Positions 1-5,399 of a DNA stretch of 5,403 nt are shown piece by piece. The DNA lies in the NCBI GenBank assembly GCA_023336855.1, contig JAMBLK010000197.1, forward strand, positions 1-5,403. The letters run 5' to 3'. Origin of the DNA: Actinomycetes bacterium. Its GTDB lineage: Bacteria; Actinomycetota; Acidimicrobiia; Spongiisociales; UBA5794. Position 1 is the stretch's first letter; each line of letters opens with the position of its first letter. The notes beneath the pieces are model-generated. The model was not told where the DNA came from, made no database searches, and saw nothing but the letters and a program-made list of their open reading frames with translations. The translations under genes and the position numbers were made by a program.

Positions 1-203
1 CGATGCAGGTACGAACCGATGGTTCCCTCGGACTGGCTGCGATCGGCACGTTTCGCCGCATCTGCAAGCCCTTGCTCGCGCAGCAGGTCCTTTGCACGAT
101 CCATGTCTCCACCGGTCTCGGTGAGGGCACGCTTCGCGTCCATCATCCCTGCACCGGTCGATTGGCGAAGAGCCTGAACGTCCTTGGCGGTGAAATCGCT
201 CAC
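1..203 (-). CDS. tsf: Elongation factor Ts, N-terminal part (runs off left edge)
   Basis: EF-Ts is the guanine nucleotide exchange factor that regenerates EF-Tu-GTP in the cytoplasm during translation elongation. About 67 codons are present, starting with GTG at 203. The translation begins (M)SDFTAKDVQALRQSTGAGM and continues MDAKRAL. This is the typical EF-Ts N-terminal UBA-like domain with its L-R-x-x-T-G-A-G-M-M-D-x-K signature. Residues 30-60 continue the family pattern (GGDMDRAKDLLREQG, then KRADR) toward the EF-Tu-interacting core, which lies outside the window. The GTG overlaps the TGA of rpsB in a GTGA overlap, and a good Shine-Dalgarno (GAAGGAGA) lies inside the end of rpsB. The two genes are therefore probably co-transcribed and translationally coupled, as rpsB-tsf is in most bacteria. 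The gene is truncated by the window edge, not broken. Confidence 0.95.
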   Translation of the reverse strand, partial: MSDFTAKDVQALRQSTGAGMMDAKRALTETGGDMDRAKDLLREQGLADAAKRADRSQSEGTIGSYLH

Positions 204-1090
204 GCCGTCTCCTTCGGGGGCTCGGTGACAGCGCTGACGGCCTCTTCCGCTGCCGCGGTCTCTGCCTGGATCTCGTCGAGCACGACGACAACCTCTTCCA
301 CCACCACGGTCTCAACCGGTGCCGGCGGCGTCGAGGCGGCCTTCTTCTTGCTAGGGGCGTCCTTGCCGGGAGCATCCTTGCCGGGGGCGTCCTTCCGGCT
401 TGCTTCGCGAATCTCGCGTCCATTCTTCGCGGCTTCCGCTATGACGTCGCTGATGAGAAGGATCGTGCGAATCGCATCATCGTTGCCGGGAATCACGATG
501 TCGACGTAATCGGGATCGCAGTTCGTATCGACGATCGCGATGAGCGGTATTCCGAGACGCTTGGCCTCGGCGACCGCGATGTGCTCTGTGATCACGTCGA
601 TCACGAACACGGCGTCCGGCGGACGCTTCATGTCGCGTACGCCACCGAGCACGGTGTGGAGCTTCTCGAGCTCGCGACGAAGGCGGAGGCGTTCCTTCTT
701 CGGGAGCGACTCCATCTCTCCGGAAGTCTCCATCTGCTCGAGTTCGAGCATGTAGAGGATCCGCTTGTGGATCGTCTGGAAGTTCGTGAGCATGCCGCCC
801 AGCCAACGGTGATTGACGTATGGCATGCCGGCCTTGTTGGCGGCGTCTTCGACTGCGCCCTGGGCCTGCTTCTTCGTGCCGACGAACAGCACGGTTCCAC
901 CGTCAGCGACGGCGTCACGGACGAGGTTGTACGACTTCTCGACCTGCTCAAGGGTCTGACGAAGATCGATGATGTGGATCCCGTTGCGCTCCGTGAAGAT
1001 GTACGGACGCATCTTCGGATTCCAACGACGGGTCTGGTGGCCGAAATGCATTCCGGCTTCGAGCAGCTGACGCATACTCACCACGGACAT
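200..1090 (-). CDS. rpsB: 30S ribosomal protein S2 with extended acidic C-terminal tail
   Basis: S2 is a structural protein of the small ribosomal subunit that binds late in 30S assembly at the head-body junction. The 296-residue product starts MSVVSMRQLLEAGMHFGHQT, the standard S2 N terminus. Family motifs follow in order: RRWNPKM (21-27), NHRWLGGMLTNF (93-104), PDAVFVIDV (158-166), PLIAIVDTNCDP (182-193) and IPGNDDAIR (200-208). The conserved fold ends near residue 228. The remaining roughly 65 residues are a low-complexity tail: a lysine-rich KDAPG repeat (233-250), then an Ala/Val/Glu-rich acidic stretch ending PPKETA. S2 proteins without such a tail are usually about 230-260 residues. 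The ATG at 1090 is chosen because AGGAGGA stands 5 bases upstream; Met6 is an alternative without that spacing. Its stop overlaps the tsf start. Expression is probably set by a promoter and leader in the 1091-1304 gap, with possible read-through from the sigma gene. Confidence 0.98.
   Translation of the reverse strand: MSVVSMRQLLEAGMHFGHQTRRWNPKMRPYIFTERNGIHIIDLRQTLEQVEKSYNLVRDAVADGGTVLFVGTKKQAQGAVEDAANKAGMPYVNHRWLGGMLTNFQTIHKRILYMLELEQMETSGEMESLPKKERLRLRRELEKLHTVLGGVRDMKRPPDAVFVIDVITEHIAVAEAKRLGIPLIAIVDTNCDPDYVDIVIPGNDDAIRTILLISDVIAEAAKNGREIREASRKDAPGKDAPGKDAPSKKKAASTPPAPVETVVVEEVVVVLDEIQAETAAAEEAVSAVTEPPKETA
208..215 (-). promoter_or_regulatory. Ribosome binding site of tsf
   Basis: The minus strand reads GAAGGAGA, ending 4 bases before the GTG at 203 (5 bases from the GGAG core). 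It lies within the last codons of rpsB. It decides the GTG start for tsf and fits reinitiation by ribosomes that finish rpsB. Confidence 0.75.
354..398 (-). repeat. Three tandem 15-base units in the rpsB tail
   Basis: Three consecutive 15-base units lie at 354-368, 369-383 and 384-398. On the plus strand the first reads ggggcgtccttgccg. The second differs from the first at two positions, and the third differs at two others. On the coding strand they encode RKDAP, GKDAP and GKDAP, joined in frame, just after the folded S2 core. The 15-base period keeps the frame, so copy number could change without breaking the gene. Confidence 0.85.
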
Positions 1091-1095
1091 GTGGT

Positions 1096-1102
1096 TCCTC
1101 CT
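1096..1102 (-). promoter_or_regulatory. Strong ribosome binding site of rpsB
   Basis: The minus strand reads AGGAGGA, 5 bases before the ATG at 1090. It is close to a full anti-16S match and is the strongest Shine-Dalgarno in the window, as expected for a ribosomal protein gene. Confidence 0.85.
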
Positions 1103-1135
1103 GTGTTCGGGTTCACGCCTCCGCCCACCCGTAAC

Positions 1136-1172
1136 ACCCCACAGACCGCAGTTGCGATCCGACCTCAGGGGT
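1136..1172 (-). other. Possible compound hairpin in the rpsB leader RNA
   Basis: In the minus-strand transcript an outer stem ACCCC/GGGGU (1168-1172 with 1136-1140) encloses an inner 6-bp stem GAUCGC/GCGGUC (1154-1159 with 1144-1149, one G-U pair) closed by a 4-base AACU loop. It lies about 46 bases upstream of the rpsB ATG, within the likely leader. Ribosomal protein operons, including rpsB-tsf in gamma-proteobacteria, are often autoregulated through leader structures. Whether this one has that role is inference; a random GC-rich leader can also fold. Confidence 0.35.
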
Positions 1173-1199
1173 TTGTAGTGAACGTGCGAATTTGTCGGG

Positions 1200-1229
1200 A
1201 GTGTAGGAACAGTCTTCGCCTAGAACGAA
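1200..1229 (-). promoter_or_regulatory. Candidate promoter for rpsB-tsf
   Basis: The minus strand has TACACT at 1205-1200, which fits the actinobacterial TANNNT -10 box. A weak -35-like TTCGTT lies at 1229-1224 with an 18-base spacer. Transcription would start near 1193, giving a leader of about 100 bases that contains the hairpin at 1136-1172. It sits just downstream of the palindrome that ends the sigma gene, a sensible place for the ribosomal operon promoter. The -35 match is poor, so this is tentative. Confidence 0.35.
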
Positions 1230-1244
1230 CCTGGTCCTTGGTGA

Positions 1245-1308
1245 GTGGTAGATCAGTAGCAAGTAGAGCAGTACTGATCTACTTGCTACTGAGCTACTGA
1301 TCTACTAC
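1245..1308. repeat. 64-base imperfect palindrome with internal direct repeats, spanning the sigma-gene stop
   Basis: The left arm 1248-1260 (gtagatcagtagc) is perfectly complementary to 1293-1305; adding flanks 1245-1247/1306-1308 gives 15 of 16 pairs. The next 7 bases (1261-1267) pair with 1278-1284, leaving an 8-base bulge (1285-1292). Alternatively 1253-1267 pairs perfectly over 15 bp with 1278-1292. The right arm contains gctactga twice in tandem (1285-1292, 1293-1300) and tactgatctact twice (1272-1283, 1295-1306). GC is about 44%, well below the flanks. The TAG stop of the sigma gene (1305-1307) lies inside the element. No T-run follows on either strand, so it is not a textbook intrinsic terminator. 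It may act as an mRNA 3'-end stabiliser, a weak terminator or an intergenic repeat element. Confidence 0.8.
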
Positions 1309-2087
1309 GTCTCTATGAACCGGTTCCTCAGACTCAGTACTGCCTTCGTGTGGATCTGGCAGACGCGAGATTCGGTGACGTTGAGCACCGAGCCGATCTC
1401 GGCGAGGGTGAGGCCCTCGAAGTAGTAGAGCGTCACGACCAGGCGATCGCGTTCGGGCAGCCGGTTGATCGAGTCGGCAAGGAGGTACCGGGTCTCTTCC
1501 TTCTCGAACGATCCACTCGGATCGAGAGCACCTGAGTCGGGGACAACATCGCGAACCGAGGAGGAGTCGCGTTCGTCCGGGTTCAGGAGCTCATCGAGGG
1601 CGACGAAGCCCAGCGTCGAGAGCTCGCCGAGCTGATCGCGCAGGGAATCGACGGGGAGATCCATGTGATCAGCCAGTTCGTCCTCCGTGGCCGTGCGCTG
1701 GAGGCTGTGTTCGAGTTCCGCCATCGAGCGTTGGATCTCGCGGGCTCTCGCTCGAACGGATCGCGGAACCCAATCGAGTGCGCGCAACTCGTCGAGGATC
1801 GCTCCCTTGATCCGGTTCACGGCGTAGGTCTCGAACTTGTATCCGCGCTCGGGTTCGAATTTGTCGATCGCGTCGATGAGCCCGAATGTTCCGTAGGACA
1901 CAAGATCGGACGGGTCGACATTGCGAGGCAGACCGGAACCGAGGCGGCCCGCGACGAACTTCACGAGCGGGGAGAAGTGGAGAATCAGGCCTTCCCGTGC
2001 GCGCTCGTCGCCGGTGGTCTTGAACGACTCCCAGAGATCTACGAGTTCATCAGTTCGGCGTTCATGCACGTGGGTGGCTCCGCTCAT
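1305..2087 (-). CDS. whiG: WhiG/FliA-family RNA polymerase sigma factor (sigma-28 type)
   Basis: This is an alternative sigma factor that directs RNA polymerase to a specialised promoter set. The 260-residue product has sigma region 2 at about 33-103 (LILHFSPLVKFVA, DPSDLVSYGTFGLIDAIDKF, YKFETYAVNRIKGAILDELR), region 3 at about 111-158, and region 4 at about 203-257 with a helix-turn-helix (LTLAEIGSVLNVTESRVCQI). The DWVPRSVR segment after region 2 and the overall length are typical of the FliA/WhiG group; there is no region 1.1. In Streptomyces, WhiG controls sporulation and is held by the c-di-GMP-dependent anti-sigma RsiG; in flagellated bacteria the relative FliA drives late flagellar genes. 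No flagellar gene is nearby and the locus (upstream of rpsB) matches whiG, so I use that symbol, but the regulon is unknown. The start is uncertain: ATG at 2087 has no clear Shine-Dalgarno and overlaps xerC by 26 bases, while GTG at 2069 has GGAG 8 bases upstream. Confidence 0.93.
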   Translation of the reverse strand: MSGATHVHERRTDELVDLWESFKTTGDERAREGLILHFSPLVKFVAGRLGSGLPRNVDPSDLVSYGTFGLIDAIDKFEPERGYKFETYAVNRIKGAILDELRALDWVPRSVRARAREIQRSMAELEHSLQRTATEDELADHMDLPVDSLRDQLGELSTLGFVALDELLNPDERDSSSVRDVVPDSGALDPSGSFEKEETRYLLADSINRLPERDRLVVTLYYFEGLTLAEIGSVLNVTESRVCQIHTKAVLSLRNRFIET

Positions 2088-2940
2088 ACGTCTGCTTGAG
2101 GTGCTCTCGGGTGACGGCAGTGTATATCTGCGTGGTCGCCAGTTCCGAGTGTCCGAGTAAATCCTGGACACTTCGCAGATCTGCGCCCCCTTCGAGGAGA
2201 TGCGTGGCGTACGAGTGGCGAAGAGCGTGGGGGAACGTGCCGAAGCGATTCTTGACGATGCGTCGGATACCTCTCGGATCAAGCGGCCCTCCCCGAACTC
2301 CGACCCAGAGCGCATCTCCACTGGCAGATCCAACGAGGATCGGGCGTCCCTCCTCAAGATAGACTTCAGCCGCTCGCCGTGCCTGATCGCCGATCGGTAC
2401 GGCTCGTTCCTTGTTGCCCTTCCCGTGCACCGTGATGAACTGTCCGTCGCCGATGTCATGCACTGTCATCGCCGCGAGCTCTGAGACTCTCATCCCCGTT
2501 CCGTAGAGGACCTCGAGAAGTGCGCGATCGCGGAGATCGACAGGATCGGATCCGTCGAGATCGTCGAGGAACCGTTCGAGGGTTGGAGCCGGAATGGACT
2601 TCGGGAGCGTTCCCGGCAGTTTCGGTTGCGGAATCCCGGACGCGGGGTTCGCCGGGATCTCTCCACGACGCGTCGCGTCCTCGAGGAACGCTCGAACCGC
2701 CGAAGCTTTCCTCGCCACCGACCGTCGGGAGTAGTGCAGTGTCGTGAGTTGGGAGAGGAACCGTCGAACGGTGCGCCGTTCGACGCCACCGAGGCGCTCG
2801 ACGCCGAGCCGATGGCACATCGTCGTGAACTGGCTGAGATCGCGTCGATATGCATCGATCGTGTGCCCGGACAGCCCTCGCTCAGTGTCGAGCCGTTCCA
2901 GGTAGTCGTTGACGGCCGCGTCGATGCCCCCATTGCGCAT
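2062..2940 (-). CDS. xerC: Tyrosine recombinase XerC
   Basis: This is a site-specific recombinase that acts at chromosomal dif sites, normally with XerD, to resolve chromosome dimers before division. The 292-residue product has the SAM-like N-terminal core-binding domain (about 4-88, including the LERLDTERGLSGHTIDAYRRDL type segment) and the catalytic domain (about 115-285). All catalytic residues are visible: Arg151 (GTGMRVSEL), Lys174 (HGKGNKER), His238 and Arg241 (HALRHSYATHLL), His264 (LLGHSELATTQ) and nucleophile Tyr273 (QIYTAV). Length and motifs match Xer proteins rather than phage integrases. Its position next to dprA and upstream of rpsB matches actinobacterial xerC. The ATG at 2940 is chosen because the family N terminus begins there; a GTG immediately upstream (2943) is possible. 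The nearest purine box (GAGG at 2960-2957) is 13-16 bases away, rather far. The gene starts 31 bases after dprA and its end overlaps the sigma gene. Longer upstream reading gives non-family sequence. Confidence 0.94.
   Translation of the reverse strand: MRNGGIDAAVNDYLERLDTERGLSGHTIDAYRRDLSQFTTMCHRLGVERLGGVERRTVRRFLSQLTTLHYSRRSVARKASAVRAFLEDATRRGEIPANPASGIPQPKLPGTLPKSIPAPTLERFLDDLDGSDPVDLRDRALLEVLYGTGMRVSELAAMTVHDIGDGQFITVHGKGNKERAVPIGDQARRAAEVYLEEGRPILVGSASGDALWVGVRGGPLDPRGIRRIVKNRFGTFPHALRHSYATHLLEGGADLRSVQDLLGHSELATTQIYTAVTREHLKQTYERSHPRA
2078..2081 (-). promoter_or_regulatory. Shine-Dalgarno favouring an alternative GTG start of the sigma gene
   Basis: The minus strand reads GGAG at 2081-2078, 8 bases before the in-frame GTG at 2069-2067. 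The upstream ATG at 2087 is preceded by CTCAAGCAGACGT, which has no purine-rich core. Use of this site would shorten the sigma factor by 6 residues without touching a conserved region. It would also place the start 2 bases before the xerC stop codon is complete on the coding strand, a layout suited to coupled translation. Confidence 0.45.
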
Positions 2941-2971
2941 CACACCATGGTCGCTACCTCGGCGGAGAAGG

Positions 2972-3865
2972 TCAACGACCGTCGACGCCGACCCGCTTGT
3001 CCTTGCGTTGACGGTGAGCGAGGCCGTACACGAGATCGAGTTCCTCGATGAGGTCATCGGGGTCCAGGACCGGGAACGCCCCGTCACGAATCAACCGATT
3101 CGTTCCCTCCGACGTTCGACGGTCAACATCCCCCGGCATCGCAAAAACGGGGATGCCGTACTCAGCTGCCTTCACCGCTGTGATCAGCGCTCCACCCGTC
3201 TTGGCCGCTTCAACGACGACGATGGCTGCCGAGAGACCCACAATGATCCGGTTCCTCGGCGGGAACCTCCACGCATCGGGACGGCTACCCGGCGGGTACT
3301 CCGAAACGATCGCACCGCCGGCCTCGAGGATCTGTTCACCGAGACGCCGGTGCTCCCTCGGATACGTCACGTCGATGCCGCACCCCAACACCGCAACGCC
3401 TACGCCACCGCCCGAGACCATGCCGCGATGTGCCGCCCCGTCGATCCCGCGGGCGAGGCCAGATACGACCAGCCATCCGGTCGCGGCAACCGCCCTCCCG
3501 TATGCCTCAGCCAGTTCCAACCCGTACGCGGTGCACTTTCGGGTCCCGACGATCCCGACTCCCGGGTCTTGGGGAAGAGTGCCGCGAACGAACAGGATGT
3601 CGGGTGCGTCCTCGAACACATCGAGATGATCCGGGTATCCCGGGCCTTCGCGGTACACCGCCTCGATCCCGAGCGAGGCCAGTTCCGCGCGTCGCTGATC
3701 TGCCGGAGCCGCGAGGTTGGCACGGATCGGATCGGATGCTTTCACCCGGCCGCGCTCGATCGCGGCAACGGCCTTCGGCGCACCTCCGAACCGCTCCCGG
3801 AGCTCCCGGGATCGGATCGGATGCAACCCGGAGAACGCCATGCGGAGACGGGCATCGTCGGTCAC
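2972..3865 (-). CDS. dprA: DNA-processing protein DprA/Smf
   Basis: DprA binds single-stranded DNA that has entered the cytoplasm and loads RecA on it during natural transformation; it is also widespread in bacteria not known to be competent. The 297-residue product has a short helical N-terminal segment (about 1-65), then the Rossmann-like DprA domain (about 70-275). Motifs are GYPDHL (76-81), LFVRG (91-95), VGIVGTRK (103-110), SGLARGIDGAAHRG (135-148), GCGIDVTYP (161-169), SEYPPG (188-193), FPPRNRIIVGLS (201-212), VVVEA (216-220), TGGALITA (223-230) and GTNRLIRDGA (254-263). The C terminus ends soon after DLIEEL with a basic tail, so the winged-helix domain found in some DprA proteins is absent. 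GTG at 3865 is chosen because it overlaps the comM stop as GTGA and precedes the family N terminus. Upstream sequence in this frame is Arg/Gly-rich comM shadow. Confidence 0.95.
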   Translation of the reverse strand: MTDDARLRMAFSGLHPIRSRELRERFGGAPKAVAAIERGRVKASDPIRANLAAPADQRRAELASLGIEAVYREGPGYPDHLDVFEDAPDILFVRGTLPQDPGVGIVGTRKCTAYGLELAEAYGRAVAATGWLVVSGLARGIDGAAHRGMVSGGGVGVAVLGCGIDVTYPREHRRLGEQILEAGGAIVSEYPPGSRPDAWRFPPRNRIIVGLSAAIVVVEAAKTGGALITAVKAAEYGIPVFAMPGDVDRRTSEGTNRLIRDGAFPVLDPDDLIEELDLVYGLAHRQRKDKRVGVDGR

Positions 3866-5337
3866 AGCGTCACCCGCATCCCGAGTGCCGTCTCGATGTG
3901 AGCCCCGTCGACCACGTCGGAGCCTGCGAGATCGGCCACGGTGCGAGCGACCCGCCGGATCCGATCCCAACCTCGGGCCGTGAGCCGATCCCCCGCTGCG
4001 GCCTTTTCGAGTCGGGTAACGGCGCCACCGGTCCACTCCAAGGCATCGAGTTCGCGGCGACCGAGTTCGCGGTTGAGCCGCCCGCGTTCGTCGAACTGTC
4101 GCCTTCGCGCCGTTGTGACCCTGGCGCGAACATCGCGCGAGCTCTCCCCCGTTGGGCCTGAGAGCTCCACCACTCGCAACCGCGGAACATCGACCTGCAG
4201 ATCAAATCGATCCAGGAACGGTCCGGAGAACCGTCGCTTGTACCGCGCCTTCATCGACTCTGTGCACTCGCACTCGTATTTCCGGTCCCCTTCGAATCCG
4301 CACGGGCACGGATTCGTCGCAGCGATGACCTGCGCCCGGCACGGGAACTCGACCGTCGCCGCTTTCCTCGCCACCACAACCGTGCCGTCTTCGATGGGCG
4401 CGCGAAGAGCGTCGAGCAACTGAGGGGGGAACTCCCCCAGCTCGTCCAAGAAGAGAACGCCTCGATGAGCCATGACGGCTTCTCCCGGTGTCGGAACGCC
4501 TGATCCACCCCCGATGAACGCTGCCATCGATGCCGAGTGGTGCGGCGATCGGAACGGCGGCACCGATGGATCGGGGCGCGACAGTCCCGCGGCCGCCCAA
4601 ACGAGCGCAACTTCGTGGGCTTCGCCGTCATCGAGTGGTGGGAGCAGACCGGGGAGAGTTCTGGCGAGCATCGTCTTGCCCGAACCGGGAGGTCCACGGA
4701 ACAGCAGGTGGTGCCCACCGGCGGCTGCCACTTCGAGCGCTGCCCTGGCCGCGACCTGGCCACGCACGTCACTGATGTCCGGGATCTCAACCGAGCGTGC
4801 GGCTGCCGGCTCGATGTCATCACCCGGGTGCGTTCCGGCCGCTACCTCCATGGCGTGAGCAAGCGACCTCACCGCGACAACACCCAGATCCTCACGGCCC
4901 GCGGTCTCGGCAGCAGACTGCAACGGAAGGAGACACGGCTTGTCGAGGTCGCGAGCCACGAGAGCGGCGCTGAGCCCGCCCCGAGCCGACCGGACCGTGC
5001 CATCGAGGGCTAGCTCACCCAGAGCAACGATATCTGTCGCCCCCTGCGGAAGCTTTCCGTTCGCCGCGAGCACGCCGAGAGCGATGGGAAGGTCGTAGGC
5101 CGACCCAACCTTTGGGAGATCTGCCGGCGAGAGGTTCACGACAACCCGCTTGGCGGGGAACTCGTGACCGCTCGATGCCATGGCCGCCCGAACGCGTTCC
5201 TTTGCTTCGCGCACGGCAGCATCGGGGAGACCAACGATGATGAAGATCGGTTTGCTCCCACCACCGACGTGGGCTTCGATCCGGACGGGGTGAGGTTCGA
5301 CGCCGATGATGGCGCTCGAGGTGATCGTGGCGTTCAT
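3862..5337 (-). CDS. comM: YifB/ComM family Mg-chelatase-like AAA+ ATPase
   Basis: ComM is a hexameric AAA+ helicase that drives branch migration of incoming DNA during transformation in Vibrio and Haemophilus; the family (YifB) is very widespread. With the ATG at 5337 the product is 491 residues. The N-terminal ChlI/Lon-protease-like domain (about 10-160) shows IVGLPDAAVREAKERVRAA and NLSPADLPKVGSAYDLPIAL (68-87). The AAA+ domain follows with ISDVRGQ (188-194), Walker A GPPGSGKT (215-222), RSPHHSAS (263-270), Walker B VLFLDE (294-299), ATNPCPCGF (340-348) and the SGPFLDRFDL segment (371-380). Four cysteines in CPC and CEC pairs (344, 346, 356, 358) look like the family metal-binding insert. 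The C-terminal Mg-chelatase domain ends GMRVTL. The ATG at 5337 aligns with the usual family start (GVE about 12 residues in) and has a -10-like box 6 bases upstream. An in-frame GTG at 5355 would add 6 residues. The stop overlaps the dprA start by 4 bases. Confidence 0.95.
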   Translation of the reverse strand: MNATITSSAIIGVEPHPVRIEAHVGGGSKPIFIIVGLPDAAVREAKERVRAAMASSGHEFPAKRVVVNLSPADLPKVGSAYDLPIALGVLAANGKLPQGATDIVALGELALDGTVRSARGGLSAALVARDLDKPCLLPLQSAAETAGREDLGVVAVRSLAHAMEVAAGTHPGDDIEPAAARSVEIPDISDVRGQVAARAALEVAAAGGHHLLFRGPPGSGKTMLARTLPGLLPPLDDGEAHEVALVWAAAGLSRPDPSVPPFRSPHHSASMAAFIGGGSGVPTPGEAVMAHRGVLFLDELGEFPPQLLDALRAPIEDGTVVVARKAATVEFPCRAQVIAATNPCPCGFEGDRKYECECTESMKARYKRRFSGPFLDRFDLQVDVPRLRVVELSGPTGESSRDVRARVTTARRRQFDERGRLNRELGRRELDALEWTGGAVTRLEKAAAGDRLTARGWDRIRRVARTVADLAGSDVVDGAHIETALGMRVTL

Positions 5338-5343
5338 TCGCGC

Positions 5344-5349
5344 AACGTA
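5344..5349 (-). promoter_or_regulatory. Candidate -10 box for a leaderless comM transcript
   Basis: The minus strand reads TACGTT, matching TANNNT, followed by 6 bases (GCGCGA) and then ATG at 5337. In actinobacteria this spacing is the hallmark of leaderless mRNAs that begin at the start codon. There is no Shine-Dalgarno before the ATG, which agrees. The -35 region has no good match at standard spacing; TTGTCA at 5366-5361 is too close (11 bases). Confidence 0.4.
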
Positions 5350-5388
5350 GAACACGCCTGTGACAAAAAACTGCTCGCTGCGCTCTCG

Positions 5389-5399
5389 GTACTCAGTAC
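5389..5399. repeat. 11-base palindrome upstream of comM
   Basis: gtactcagtac is a perfect palindrome with 5-base arms around a central base, near the right edge of the window. A T6 run follows on the minus strand about 20 bases further on (5370-5365). Sequence between them (GAGCGCAGCGAG on the minus strand) does not fold into a stem, so I do not call a terminator. The element may be part of a longer intergenic repeat that is cut off by the window edge. Confidence 0.4.

Noticed and set aside
581..1300. Plus-strand open frame (239 codons) opposite rpsB and the leader
   Set aside because: Its first part is a shadow of rpsB; the rest runs through the leader and the palindrome with no protein-like composition or ribosome site.
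1245..1308. Classical rho-independent terminator
   Set aside because: The stem is strong but no T-run follows on either strand, so it is listed as a palindrome of unknown role instead.
2088..2459. N-terminal extension of the sigma factor by 124 codons
   Set aside because: This stretch is the xerC catalytic domain read in another frame; its Ser/Arg-rich translation has no sigma-factor similarity.
2941..3087. N-terminal extension of the Xer recombinase by 49 codons
   Set aside because: It is mostly dprA 3' end read out of frame, and typical XerC begins close to the ATG at 2940.
2909..3901. Long plus-strand open frame (330 codons) opposite dprA
   Set aside because: It mirrors the dprA reading on the other strand, has no recognisable domain or ribosome site, and such open antisense frames are common in GC-rich genes.
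3866..4036. N-terminal extension of DprA by 57 codons
   Set aside because: It overlaps the comM C terminus, is Arg/Gly-rich and has no family match; GTG at 3865 gives a normal DprA length.
4280..4330. Cysteine cluster in ComM as a separate zinc-finger protein
   Set aside because: The CPC...CEC arrangement lies inside the AAA+ domain and is a normal feature of the YifB/ComM family.
5365..5399. Terminator of the gene upstream of comM, with a T6 run on the minus strand
   Set aside because: No stable stem directly precedes the T-run; the GAGCGCAGCGAG stretch is not self-complementary.
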